64,000 nucleotides of DNA from Nitrosopumilus zosterae (GCF_025998175.1 NZ_AP026695.1:1366760-1430759), one strand, 5' to 3'; counted from the stretch's first letter, positions 14,992 to 24,052 are shown. Notes: generated by a model from the sequence alone, not told the origin. Program-made: numbers and translations.

Positions 14992-15113
14992 AATGGAGCG
15001 ATGACTTCTATCTAGGGAGCTTTGCAGAGGATAGTATTGAGTATGTGAATGAGCAGAACAAGACTAGGGAGCAGAAATATCATGTTTTCCTACTTTCTCG
15101 AATGTATGCTTAA
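14988..15113 (+). CDS. Hypothetical 41-residue protein coupled to the C2H2 finger
   Basis: ATG 14988 overlaps the stop of the C2H2 gene by 3 bases. The 41 residues are charged and helical (SIEYVNEQNKTREQKYHVFL). No family is recognised. The overlap is the main evidence that the frame is used. Confidence 0.4.
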   Translation: MKWSDDFYLGSFAEDSIEYVNEQNKTREQKYHVFLLSRMYA

Positions 15114-15479
15114 AAGTTGAACCAGACATGAATAATCCAGAATCAACCTAGCAATAATCTCGGGTCATGGTGTTTGTCTTACTATTGATGATTATGAAAC
15201 TACAGTCTTTTTTTAGAGATGTGATTTGACTAGAGAATTCTTATCAAAACGCATTTTCACTGGAAACACATATAGATATATCCTTGTGCCTAAATCGGAC
15301 ATAAAATACTCAGTTTTGAAGATCAAAAATCATTATTTTCAGACAAAGCCTGGTTTACCCCATTAAGATGGAATCCAACTAACAATTACTTTATCGGTCA
15401 TTCAAGAATTGTACTTTTACACATTTTTTTAAATTTGCTTTATCTTTTTTTGCTGAAACAAATTTTGAATAAAGAACTT
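15114..15479. other. Intergenic stretch, only a weak ORF
   Basis: About 365 bases. A TTG-started frame of about 46 codons lies near 15225-15365, but with no motif and a stop just upstream I leave it uncalled. T-rich runs near 15425-15455 may end transcription of flanking genes. Confidence 0.3.
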
Positions 15480-15641
15480 TTAGATGGGAGTTTGGGCAAT
15501 TTTATTTTGAATTTCTGTTCGAAATTCCATTAACCGCTCTTTAGGTTCAAAAGGATCACTCCAAATATCTACAAACTCATCATCTCCATGAACAAAAAAT
15601 TGATTTGGTAATCTCAACTTGAATCGTCCAAATAAAGACAA
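15480..15641 (-). CDS. Hypothetical 53-residue protein divergent from alaS
   Basis: TTG 15641 opens 53 residues (start SLFGRFKLRLPNQFFV, then HGDDEFVDIWSDPFEPKERL) with amino-acid use typical of a folded acidic protein rather than a chance frame. A TATA-like stretch 15671-15680 lies about 32 bases upstream and could serve both this gene and alaS. No family is recognised. Confidence 0.45.
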   Translation of the reverse strand: MSLFGRFKLRLPNQFFVHGDDEFVDIWSDPFEPKERLMEFRTEIQNKIAQTPI

Positions 15642-15670
15642 CTGTCTTGACCATTTTGTCAGCGGTAATT

Positions 15671-15680
15671 CTTAATATCG
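15671..15680. promoter_or_regulatory. TATA-like box upstream of alaS (possibly bidirectional)
   Basis: CTTAATATCG centres about 26 bases before TTG 15701. This supports that codon as the alaS start with a leaderless message. Its partly symmetric sequence could also place a minus-strand start near 15641. Confidence 0.45.
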
Positions 15681-15700
15681 GAATAAGACAGCCTTCATCG

Positions 15701-18370
15701 TTGGACAAAAAAGAGATTCTGAAAGAATTTTCGTCAGATCCTGACAGATATTACAATGTCAAGTTATTTGCAGAACAAGGTTTTGTAAGAAAATCATGCA
15801 CAAAATGTGGCAGATTCTTTTGGACATTAGATTCTGGACGAGATTTGTGTCCAGATGATGCAGATGACACTTATTCGTTTATCGGCGAGCCTCCAACTTC
15901 AAAAAGATTTGATTACACTCAAGCTTGGAAGCAAGTGGAAGAGTTTTTTGTAAAAAACAACCACACCTCAGTAAGTAGATACCCTGTAGTGTGCAGATGG
16001 CGCGATGATCTATTCTTCACTATTGCATCAGTGGTAGATTTCCAGCGAGTAATGGGCTCTAAAGTAGTATTTGAATTTCCTGCAAACCCTCTAGTGGTCC
16101 CACAGACTTGTTTGAGATTCAAAGATTTAGAAAATGTCGGAGTAACCGGCAGACACTTTTCTAGTTTTTGCATGATTGGACAGCACAGTATTCCAGAGGG
16201 AAAAGGATACTGGAAGGATGAATGTATTGACTTGGATTACAGATTACTAACTGATCAGTTTGGAATTAAAAAAGAAGAAGTTGTGTTTGTTGAAGACGTA
16301 TGGGCTGGTGGCGGCTCGTTTGGTCCATCATTAGAATATTTTGTAAGAGGATTAGAACTAGGCAATGCAGTATTTACAGAATTCCAGGGGGAACTAGGAC
16401 AGCACACCACACTAGACCAGAGAGTAATTGACATGGGGGCGGGACTTGAGAGATTTGCATGGATTACCATGGGCACTCCAACTGCATATGACTGCTGCTT
16501 TGGCCCAATTAATCAGAAATTATTCAACACAATTGGAGTTGACTCAGATTCCGAAATTTTACGAAAATACTTTACAGAAATTGCAAAAGCGCTAGATGAT
16601 TACGAAGATCTTAATGATGTTAGACGTCATGCAATAAAAAAAGCTGGACTAACAGAGGATCAACTAAACAGAATGATAACACCGCTAGAAGGAACATATC
16701 TAATTGCAGATCATCTTAGAACTTTGATATTTGCAATTACTGATGGTGCTCTTCCAAGCAATGTTGGTGGTGGATACAATCTTAGAATGATGTTGCGAAG
16801 AATTAATGCGACAATTAGCAAGCTGAACCTTAAACTAGACATCGATGATTTGATTGACACTCATATTGATTATCTCAAAGATACCTATCCCGAGCTTGAT
16901 GAGAAAAGGGAAGACGTCAAAAAGATTCTAAAAATTGAAGCAGGACGTTATGAAGAATCCAAAGTCCACATGAAGAAAAAGGCCGATAAAATTCGTGAAA
17001 GAGGAACTCCAAGTGTGGACGAGTTGATTACTTTATACGAATCAGATGGAATCACGCCTGAATATCTCAAGGAAGTGGATGCAATTGCAGAAATTCCATC
17101 ATCATTTTATTCCAAGTTATCTGATTTGCATCAGTCTGAAAAGAAAAAAGCAATTACAGAATTACCATTAGAAGGAATACCTGAAACAGATACACTATTC
17201 TACAAAGATGACCCGATGGAGTTTGAAGCTAAGATCATCAAAGTATTTGATGACCAGGTTGTGTTAGATAGAACTTCGTTTTATGCAAGGGGTGGAGGAC
17301 AAGAACCAGACCACGGCACCATTGCAGGATTCAAAGTGATTAACGTAGACAAACATGCAAACATTATCGTTCACCAACTAGAAGGCGGCACTCCAAAAGA
17401 AGGAGATACTGTAAAGTGCAAAGTTGATGAATCAAGACGTGCAAACATTACAAAAAACCACACCAGTACTCACATCATTAATGCATCCTCACGCGGTGTG
17501 TTGGGCTCTTGGATTTGGCAACACTCTGCATTCAAAGACGATGATCATGCCAGACTAGACATCACACATCACTCTTCATTGACTGATGAACAAGTACAAC
17601 AAATAGAAGATGCAGCTAACAAAATGGTAAAACAAAACCTTTCAGTAAACATTGATTATTTTGATAGAGGAACTGCAGAGCAGACGTACGGATTTAGAAT
17701 TTACCAGGGAGGCGTGGTTCCAGTAAAGTCAGTAAGAATTGTATCAATAGAAGATCAAGATGTAGAAGCTTGCGGTGGAACTCATGTTAAAAAAACAGGA
17801 GATATTGAGTTAATCAAAATCACAAAGACTAAAAGAATTCAAGACGGAGTGGTTCGTCTGGAATTTGTTTCAGGCCCTCATGCGTTTGAATATGTGAAAC
17901 AACAGGAGAGCGAAGCAAAACAAAAACAGCTGGAAGATGCACAAAAACAAGAACTAGAAAAGAGAAGAGAGGAAAATAAACAAAAAGCAAGAGAGCAAAT
18001 TCCCATCATATTAGAAAAAATTCTAGCCGGGGAATCAGGTGACATTAATGGTATCACAGTCAAAAACAAACTTTGCTTTACAGCAAGCGAAAACTATGAT
18101 GAATATTTTCATCTAAACTTTGGCAAAAAGCTAGTGGCCAAAGATGCAACTACAGCATTTTGTGGAATTTTCGAATCAGGCCCTACAGTTCGCATTTTAG
18201 TGTATGCAGGAGAACAATCAGGTGTAAATGCAGGCATGATTGCAAAGGAGATAGCCTCAATTTTAGGTGGATCTGGTGGCGGAGATTCCAAATTTGCCCA
18301 AGGCGGTGGAAAAGACACATCTAAAACGGAGCAGGCAATAGCCAAAGCAAAATCAATGATTTTAGGATGA
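15701..18370 (+). CDS. alaS: Alanyl-tRNA synthetase, archaeal type
   Basis: An 889-residue enzyme that charges tRNA-Ala. The archaeal N-terminus has a zinc-type knuckle (SCTKCGRFFWTLDSGRDLC). A class II catalytic domain follows, with VVDFQRVMGSKVVFEFP and the acidic-rich WAGGGSFGPSLEYF region. The editing domain has the HxxxH motif (NHTSTHIINASS) and the late CGGTHV. The C-Ala domain ends with a GGSGGGDSKFAQGGG segment. The frame extends to TTG 15647, but TTG 15701 (DKKEILKEFSSDP) matches the family start and follows a TATA-like box. leuS starts 4 bases after its stop. Confidence 0.96.
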   Translation: MDKKEILKEFSSDPDRYYNVKLFAEQGFVRKSCTKCGRFFWTLDSGRDLCPDDADDTYSFIGEPPTSKRFDYTQAWKQVEEFFVKNNHTSVSRYPVVCRWRDDLFFTIASVVDFQRVMGSKVVFEFPANPLVVPQTCLRFKDLENVGVTGRHFSSFCMIGQHSIPEGKGYWKDECIDLDYRLLTDQFGIKKEEVVFVEDVWAGGGSFGPSLEYFVRGLELGNAVFTEFQGELGQHTTLDQRVIDMGAGLERFAWITMGTPTAYDCCFGPINQKLFNTIGVDSDSEILRKYFTEIAKALDDYEDLNDVRRHAIKKAGLTEDQLNRMITPLEGTYLIADHLRTLIFAITDGALPSNVGGGYNLRMMLRRINATISKLNLKLDIDDLIDTHIDYLKDTYPELDEKREDVKKILKIEAGRYEESKVHMKKKADKIRERGTPSVDELITLYESDGITPEYLKEVDAIAEIPSSFYSKLSDLHQSEKKKAITELPLEGIPETDTLFYKDDPMEFEAKIIKVFDDQVVLDRTSFYARGGGQEPDHGTIAGFKVINVDKHANIIVHQLEGGTPKEGDTVKCKVDESRRANITKNHTSTHIINASSRGVLGSWIWQHSAFKDDDHARLDITHHSSLTDEQVQQIEDAANKMVKQNLSVNIDYFDRGTAEQTYGFRIYQGGVVPVKSVRIVSIEDQDVEACGGTHVKKTGDIELIKITKTKRIQDGVVRLEFVSGPHAFEYVKQQESEAKQKQLEDAQKQELEKRREENKQKAREQIPIILEKILAGESGDINGITVKNKLCFTASENYDEYFHLNFGKKLVAKDATTAFCGIFESGPTVRILVYAGEQSGVNAGMIAKEIASILGGSGGGDSKFAQGGGKDTSKTEQAIAKAKSMILG

Positions 18371-18374
18371 TGCT

Positions 18375-21242
18375 ATGACAATTAACTGGAATGAAATAGA
18401 GACCAAATGGCGCAACAGGTGGATTGAATCAAAAGACTTTGAGACAAACCCAAATGATAAACCAAAAAAATTCATTACAGTTGCATATCCTTATCCCAAC
18501 TCTCCGCAACACATTGGACACGGAAGAACATACACACTAGCTGATGTGCACGCAAGATTTTACAGAATGAAAGGATACAATGTGCTATTTCCAATGGGAT
18601 TCCATTATACTGGAACACCCGTACTTGGCATGGCAAGAAGAATTCAAGCTGGAGAAAAAGAAATTCTCGACGGACTGCGAAATATTTACCATGTACCAGA
18701 AGAAGACATCAAGACATTTGTTGAGCCAATAAAGATTGCGGATTATTTTCATGAAGAGATAAAATCGGGAATGATCGAGATGGGCTATTCCATTGATTGG
18801 CGTAGGGAATTTACAACCATAGTTCCAGGGTATCAAAGATTTATCGAGTGGCAAATTACAACACTCAAAGAAAAGGGCAGGATCATCCAGGGAAGCCATC
18901 CAGTTGGGTGGTGCCCTGATGATCAAAACCCAGTATCACAACATGATACAATGGGCGATGTTGAACCAAAGATCGATGATAAAAATTTCTTAATCAAATT
19001 CAAGTTTGGTGATTTTATTTTTCCAGTAACAACACTAAGACCTGAGACAATTTTTGGAATTACAAATTTGTGGGCCAATCCAAATGTAACCTACAAAAAA
19101 GTTGCAGTAGATAATGAGAAATGGATAGTTTCAGAAGAGTGTGCAAAAAAGATTTCATTTTTTGAAAAACAAGTGACAGTCGAGGGAGAAATAGATGGAA
19201 GCGAGATTATTGGAAAATATGCCACAAACCATGATGGACGAGAAATCCCGATATTGCCAGCTGATTTTGTAGAGCCCAGCATGGGAACAGGACTTGTAAT
19301 GTCAGTGCCAGCTCATGCACCAAAAGATTATCAGGCTTTGATGGATTTAAAGGCAAAAGGGCATGAATTAGCCTCAAAAATAGAACCCATACCAATTATT
19401 GCTACTGAAGGATATGGCACCATTCCTGCAAAAGAGATTTGTGAAAAATTGGGAGTGTCAGACCAAACAGACCAAAAACTAGAGGAGGCAACAAAGGAAT
19501 TGTACCTCAAAGAATTCACAGATGGAAAGCTAAATGAAAAATGCGATAAATTCAACAATGAAAAAGTACAGTTTGGACGAGATAAAATTAGAGCATGGCT
19601 GCAAGAGAATAATCATCTAGAAAAATTCCCAGTACTTGAGAATGCTCCAGTGCATTGTCGTTGCGGGGCAGAATGCGTTGTCAAAATATTGAACAACCAA
19701 TGGTTTCTCAATTATGGGGATGAAGAGTGGAAAGAATTGGCTAGAACTTGTCTTGACGAGATGAACATTCTACCAAATAATATCAAAACAGAGTTCAAAG
19801 AGGTAATTGATTGGTTGCATGAAAGGGCATGTGCAAGACAGCAAGGACTAGGTACAAAACTCCCATGGGACAAAGATTGGATCGTAGAGTCACTATCAGA
19901 CAGTGTAATTTACATGGCATACTATACTCTTTCACGATTTGTAAATGATGGAACAGTCCAACCTGAGAACTTGACAAAAGAATTCTTTGATTATGTGTTA
20001 CTAGATAAAGGAGATATGTCATTGGCTGCAAGTACTTCGAAACTTTCTGAAGAAGTCATTAATACAATGAAAAAGGAATTCACCTACTTCTACCCAGTTG
20101 ATTCGAGACATTCAGGTAGAGATCTGGTGCAGAATCACTTGTCGTTTTTTGTGTTAAATCATGTTGCAATATTTGATAAAAAATTATGGCCTAAAGAAAT
20201 TGTGGTTAATGGCAGTGTCATGATGGATGGTGCTAAAATGAGTAAGAGCATGGGAAACATCATTCCGCTGCGAGCTGCAATTAGGGATCACGGTGCAGAC
20301 CCAATAAGACTAGCCATCATCTCATCAGCTGAGTTATTGCAAGATGCGGATTTCAACATGGAATCAGTTACAGGTATTCAAAATAAGTTAGAATCATTAC
20401 TTGAGGAGTGCTCTAGGCTCAAAAATGAGCCTATTTCAGAACTACAAGCTGAAGATAAATGGATTTTATCAAAGGCACAGAATTTGATATCTCAAGTTAC
20501 TGAAGCAGTTGAAAAGATGAGATTACGTGAAGGATTACATGACATACTATTTTCATTTGAATCAGATTTGAGCTGGTACAACAAAAGAATCCAGGCTAAA
20601 GAAAGAAAAGATGTTTCTGGAATTCTGTACAAGATCAATTCATTCAGAGTGGCAATGCTATCACCATTTGCACCACACATAGCTGAAGAGATGTGGGAAA
20701 AATTAGGCCAAACAGGGCTAGCATCAAAGTCACAATGGCCAGAATATTCTAAAGAAAATGTCTATGCAACATCAATTCAATCTGAAGAGTTGTTAAAATC
20801 AACGATCAATGATATAGCAAATATTCTCAAAGTTACAAAAATTACTCCACAGAAAATTGTAATATATGTAAATTCGGATGAGTTCAAAAAAACTGTGTAT
20901 CGGAAGATATTGGAAATTATGGTAGGTGGTCAAAATAACATGGGTGTTGTAATGAAAGAATTGATTGCAGATCCTAAAACAACAGATGCCAAGAAAATGC
21001 CAGAATACATACAAAAAGTAATCAAAGACTTGCATTCCGAATCTGAAGAAATAAAACAAATGAAGTTAGAATCTGCAGAATTTGATGAAAAGAAATTCTT
21101 GTCTGCAGAATTATCAAGTATTGGAAAGAAGGAGTTCGGCGTAGAGATTCAAGTGTATTCAGAGGCAGATGATGACATCTATGATCCTAAAGGAAAGGCA
21201 AGACATGCAAGGCCGTTCAAGCCTGCAATTTTGATCGAGTAA
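18375..21242 (+). CDS. leuS: Leucyl-tRNA synthetase, archaeal type
   Basis: A 955-residue class I synthetase. The HIGH motif appears as PYPNSPQHIGHGRTYTLADV near residues 36-55. The CP1 editing domain includes TTLRPETIFGITNLW near 215-230, and the KMSKS loop is DGAKMSKSMGN near 620. The C-terminal domain is the archaeal type. It is 4 bases downstream of alaS and almost certainly co-transcribed. Length is normal for the archaeal/eukaryotic branch. Confidence 0.97.
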   Translation: MTINWNEIETKWRNRWIESKDFETNPNDKPKKFITVAYPYPNSPQHIGHGRTYTLADVHARFYRMKGYNVLFPMGFHYTGTPVLGMARRIQAGEKEILDGLRNIYHVPEEDIKTFVEPIKIADYFHEEIKSGMIEMGYSIDWRREFTTIVPGYQRFIEWQITTLKEKGRIIQGSHPVGWCPDDQNPVSQHDTMGDVEPKIDDKNFLIKFKFGDFIFPVTTLRPETIFGITNLWANPNVTYKKVAVDNEKWIVSEECAKKISFFEKQVTVEGEIDGSEIIGKYATNHDGREIPILPADFVEPSMGTGLVMSVPAHAPKDYQALMDLKAKGHELASKIEPIPIIATEGYGTIPAKEICEKLGVSDQTDQKLEEATKELYLKEFTDGKLNEKCDKFNNEKVQFGRDKIRAWLQENNHLEKFPVLENAPVHCRCGAECVVKILNNQWFLNYGDEEWKELARTCLDEMNILPNNIKTEFKEVIDWLHERACARQQGLGTKLPWDKDWIVESLSDSVIYMAYYTLSRFVNDGTVQPENLTKEFFDYVLLDKGDMSLAASTSKLSEEVINTMKKEFTYFYPVDSRHSGRDLVQNHLSFFVLNHVAIFDKKLWPKEIVVNGSVMMDGAKMSKSMGNIIPLRAAIRDHGADPIRLAIISSAELLQDADFNMESVTGIQNKLESLLEECSRLKNEPISELQAEDKWILSKAQNLISQVTEAVEKMRLREGLHDILFSFESDLSWYNKRIQAKERKDVSGILYKINSFRVAMLSPFAPHIAEEMWEKLGQTGLASKSQWPEYSKENVYATSIQSEELLKSTINDIANILKVTKITPQKIVIYVNSDEFKKTVYRKILEIMVGGQNNMGVVMKELIADPKTTDAKKMPEYIQKVIKDLHSESEEIKQMKLESAEFDEKKFLSAELSSIGKKEFGVEIQVYSEADDDIYDPKGKARHARPFKPAILIE

Positions 21243-21374
21243 AATTTAAGATTTGAATTCGACTAGCAGTAGAGCAAGTCGTCTCTGAAAAAAAGTCCCA
21301 TTTACACGTGAAAAAGTCTAGTTCTCATTTTTTATCAATCATACCAAAGAATTTCTAAAAATATTTTGAATTAT

Positions 21375-21551
21375 TTACGCAGATTTTATCCAACTACCAT
21401 TACACTGACCACATTTTATTTTCTCACTCCATTTCTCAAAAGTTTTTCCAGAGGGGATTTTCACTACAGTTATTCTTTGGCATCCAGTACATTGCACTTT
21501 AACTGAATAATTACCAGTCTTATCATCTACAAACCAATCCTTGAATCCCAT
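21375..21551 (-). CDS. Small zinc-ribbon protein, 58 residues
   Basis: ATG 21551 directly follows the TAG of the nuclease gene with no base between. The 58 residues hold CTGC (about 21-24) and CGQC (about 47-50), a four-cysteine zinc ribbon with a basic strand between. It closes a three-gene run on the minus strand. No named family; a nucleic-acid role is plausible because the neighbour is a nuclease-like protein. Confidence 0.65.
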   Translation of the reverse strand: MGFKDWFVDDKTGNYSVKVQCTGCQRITVVKIPSGKTFEKWSEKIKCGQCNGSWIKSA

Positions 21552-22220
21552 CTATTCACATCCGTGTTTTACAGCCCAAGATTCTCCACCAAACTCACTA
21601 GAATCACAAAATCTGAATTCCATATAGCCTAAATTCGAATCTAATAATTCAGAATTCAAATTAACATCATTACATGTAACCATACCTACTAATCTACCAT
21701 AGCTACCAAGAATTTGTCCATCATCTTCATCAACTATTGCCATAGAGCCAACAGGACAGATCGTTTCAATGAAATTCCTAGCATCTACACCACCATAACC
21801 TTTTATCTCAGGTGCAGAAGACAATGCAAATCTGACTGATTGCCCATCAACTTTGATGGTATCACCATCAATAATTTCAGTTACAGTTCCAATAAAACAT
21901 TGAGCAGTTCCCAAACAATCTAAATCAGACACAGGTTTTGCAGATAATTGTAAGGGTGGAGCAGTAGATGTTAGTTCAGGGTTGAGTGGATTCAATCTTT
22001 GTTCTTCTGCAACTCTATCAAAACAATCCTGCATCGCATCAGGTTGACCCATGTACTTTTCCTTACACTCTGAATCAAGATATGTTTTTTGTAACAGTTG
22101 CCATGCTGCTTCATCACTGTCAGTGGCAGAATTTTGATTTGATTCACTAGCAAAATGACCAAACACAGCAATTGCAACAACACCAAGTACAATACCAAAA
22201 ATTATTTTCTTATTCATCAT
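21552..22220 (-). CDS. Secreted or membrane-anchored staphylococcal-nuclease-like protein
   Basis: A 222-residue protein with an N-terminal hydrophobic segment (about 4-22, KKIIFGIVLGVVAIAVFGHF) that anchors or exports it. Residues 110-215 look like a thermonuclease domain: VTEIIDGDTIKVDGQSVRF, then SSAPE in place of the usual TPE, then GRLVGMVTC and LLDSNLGYMEF. The Asp-Gly-Asp metal site is present. The catalytic Arg/Glu positions are less clear (SVRF and APE could supply them). A cysteine-containing linker lies before the domain. It is flanked at zero spacing by two zinc-ribbon genes. Confidence 0.8.
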   Translation of the reverse strand: MMNKKIIFGIVLGVVAIAVFGHFASESNQNSATDSDEAAWQLLQKTYLDSECKEKYMGQPDAMQDCFDRVAEEQRLNPLNPELTSTAPPLQLSAKPVSDLDCLGTAQCFIGTVTEIIDGDTIKVDGQSVRFALSSAPEIKGYGGVDARNFIETICPVGSMAIVDEDDGQILGSYGRLVGMVTCNDVNLNSELLDSNLGYMEFRFCDSSEFGGESWAVKHGCE

Positions 22221-22397
22221 CTATACTCCAAATGTTTTAGTACATTTGGGGCATGCCATTCCGCCAGTCTCAGTACCACACTTTTTGCAAACCATAGTCA
22301 TTCCAGCAATTTCGCGAGGATTAGTCTTGGTGGCCTTTATTATCAAAATCGCAACAATCAAAATTCCCACTGCAATCCCAATCCAGACTATCACCAT
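22221..22397 (-). CDS. Membrane-anchored zinc-ribbon protein, 58 residues
   Basis: ATG 22397 encodes 58 residues: a membrane segment (about 2-21, VIVWIGIAVGILIVAILII), a short linker, and CKKCG ... CPKC, a compact zinc ribbon at the C-terminus. Its TAG is directly followed by the ATG of the nuclease-like gene. This makes it first in a three-gene run of two membrane-bound proteins and one soluble protein. Confidence 0.65.
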   Translation of the reverse strand: MVIVWIGIAVGILIVAILIIKATKTNPREIAGMTMVCKKCGTETGGMACPKCTKTFGV

Positions 22398-22503
22398 AAA
22401 GTACTAGAATCATTTATCGGATAAAAACCAAAAGGTTACATTTTCACCAAATAGTCAAGAAAATTATTTTCCAGTCTCAAAGTTTTTTTAATTTATCATA
22501 ATT

Positions 22504-22872
22504 GTGCAAGTATTAAGACCAGAAAATCGACTATGCCAAGATATCATAAAAATGGACAAAACCATTCGGTTTGTAGGAATTCTTTGCAAGTGTGGGAGGC
22601 TAAAGGCATACGACAGAAAAAAAGGAATCACTCCGCAGCTAACAGTTCCAGAGACAAAGCTAGTCCACAGAGAAGCGCTCCTCAAGGCAAAGATGAACAA
22701 AGTGTTTGACGCAAAATTAGGAAAAACAAACTGGTCAGTAGAATCAAGACATAACGTAAAGTGGATTACCGTTTATCATGATAAAGATCTCATATTGGTG
22801 TCAACTGAGATTTTGTCAAATCATGATAGTATAGTGCAAAAAATTATTGCAATGGTAAATGCAGGGCTTTAA
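22504..22872 (+). CDS. Thaumarchaeal small protein (DUF6659-like), copy B
   Basis: A 122-residue protein starting at GTG 22504. It shares LCQDI, DKTIRF and LILVSTEIL with the copy at 13969-14316. It differs by a more basic middle segment (LCKCGRLKAYDRKKG) with two cysteines. The family function is unknown. Its gene stands alone on the plus strand. Confidence 0.7.
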   Translation: MQVLRPENRLCQDIIKMDKTIRFVGILCKCGRLKAYDRKKGITPQLTVPETKLVHREALLKAKMNKVFDAKLGKTNWSVESRHNVKWITVYHDKDLILVSTEILSNHDSIVQKIIAMVNAGL

Positions 22873-22999
22873 CCACTGTCTTGCAGATAACAACACCCAA
22901 TCATCCATGAAACTCGTAAATGAATTCAGTTCTACATACATAATTTTGGAATAGATTTGGCACATAGCAAAGACTGTGTTCAAATTTTACACATTAGAA

Positions 23000-23218
23000 T
23001 TATCTTCGTTTCAGAGACAGTTTGCTTTTTAATTTCCTGGCACGTGGTTTTGTTCGCAGTAATCTACCACAGCAAGGACACCACAGACTATCCCACAAAA
23101 TAAAAACTTCACATTCAGGACATCGTTTTTGGCCCTGCTCGTATCTGCCGCCGTCAAGATTGCTCTTTGCAATGTATTGTTTGCAGTTACCATTACAATG
23201 CATAATAGAATCACACAA
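23000..23218 (-). CDS. Small zinc-finger protein of the YxxGQKRC family, 72 residues
   Basis: Paralogue of the 60-residue protein at 5778-5960. Shared positions are C-x3-C near the N-terminus (CNGNC), YEQGQKRCPEC, WCPCCG and LRTKPRARK, followed here by an extended basic tail (KLKSKLSLKRR). A second methionine at position 6 (MHCNGNC) is an alternative start. The conserved cysteines suggest two zinc sites. It lies 25 bases downstream of a 54-residue gene on the same strand. Confidence 0.72.
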   Translation of the reverse strand: MCDSIMHCNGNCKQYIAKSNLDGGRYEQGQKRCPECEVFILWDSLWCPCCGRLLRTKPRARKLKSKLSLKRR

Positions 23219-23243
23219 TGGAGCTAGAAAATATTGTCGATTC

Positions 23244-23408
23244 TCATAATAATTTCTGATTTTGAATTTTTTCTCGATTTCTGTACGTTATCAAATGATA
23301 TCTAATGATGTTTTTGAGTTTATCCTCAACTGACAAATCCTCTTCAATGCAGATACTAAGAAAGTCAAGATAGTCTTGGTCTTTTACATCAAGATGGATT
23401 TTTCTCAA
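23244..23408 (-). CDS. Hypothetical 54-residue helical protein
   Basis: TTG 23408 opens 54 residues (start RKIHLDVKDQDYLDFLSI, then EEDLSVEDKLKNIIRYHL) with one strand and two amphipathic helices, a layout like a ribbon-helix-helix protein. It precedes the zinc-finger gene at 23218 in the same direction. No ATG is available in frame. Confidence 0.5.
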   Translation of the reverse strand: MRKIHLDVKDQDYLDFLSICIEEDLSVEDKLKNIIRYHLITYRNREKIQNQKLL

Positions 23409-23572
23409 TTCATAACATGAATCCCAATAATACGCAATCCCATGAAATCAGTTTAGCATGAACAATACAAAATCCCAGGATTTGCTCGCAGTATGGTTTT
23501 AGATGCCCTTCAAAATGGCAAAGCATTGCTTGGGCGCATGCCGCAGGGTCACATTCCAGCACGTTACAAATC

Positions 23573-23815
23573 ATGAGAGTGTATCTAGGAGGAACCAAGC
23601 CTAAAAGGGCAGGTTATAGTGATAATCAAAAAGACAGAGCATCAACTAGGGGTTTGCAGTTATTGCATAGTCAACATTATCAGAATGCAAATAAACAAAA
23701 AACCATGAAAAGTCAAAAAGAGATACACGAATTTAAAAAAGAATTAATCAAGACACTCAGATCTGGGGACAGTCCATATTTTGGATTATCACTGGAGAGT
23801 TTAGTTAATAATTGA
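23573..23815 (+). CDS. Uncertain ORF; perhaps 36 residues from ATG 23705
   Basis: The 80-codon frame is unconvincing in its first half. The part from ATG 23705 (MKSQKEIHEFKKELIKTL, ending GLSLESLVNN) looks more protein-like and would be a 36-residue helical peptide. It ends 5 bases before the stop of the convergent ribbon-helix-helix gene. No family recognised. Confidence 0.28.
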   Translation: MRVYLGGTKPKRAGYSDNQKDRASTRGLQLLHSQHYQNANKQKTMKSQKEIHEFKKELIKTLRSGDSPYFGLSLESLVNN

Positions 23816-23820
23816 TTGAG

Positions 23821-23964
23821 TTATTTGAGCAATCTTTTGAGTTCAGTATTAATTACATTAGAAAAACTCACTGCTCTTTCTGATTTACTAATCCTCTTTG
23901 CTTGAAGGATTCTTAATTTTTTTATGATTTCATCATCCAATACAATTGTAATGCGTTTTCCCAC
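23821..23964 (-). CDS. Ribbon-helix-helix (CopG-like) protein, 47 residues
   Basis: GTG 23964 encodes 47 residues with an N-terminal strand (GKRITIVLDDEIIKKL), a helix-turn-helix pair and the end FSNVINTELKRLLK, the full CopG/RHH layout. TTTTAATATGTATAC upstream supplies a TATA-like box about 30 bases from the GTG. It probably acts as a dimeric DNA-binding regulator. No toxin gene is next to it, and the neighbouring 23573 frame is too weak to claim as one. Confidence 0.65.
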   Translation of the reverse strand: MGKRITIVLDDEIIKKLRILQAKRISKSERAVSFSNVINTELKRLLK

Positions 23965-24052
23965 TTCAAATTTTGACGATTTGTATACATATTAAAACAA
24001 TTCCATCATGAATGCAACTTCATACTTGCATCATTGATGAAAAGTTTAGAAT

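Noticed and set aside
15225-15365. TTG-started frame of about 46 codons upstream of alaS
   Set aside because: No motif, a stop directly before it, and a doubtful start; could be a gene remnant but not supportable.
23821-23964. Ribbon-helix-helix gene as antitoxin of a toxin-antitoxin pair
   Set aside because: No recognisable toxin gene overlaps or adjoins it in the same direction.
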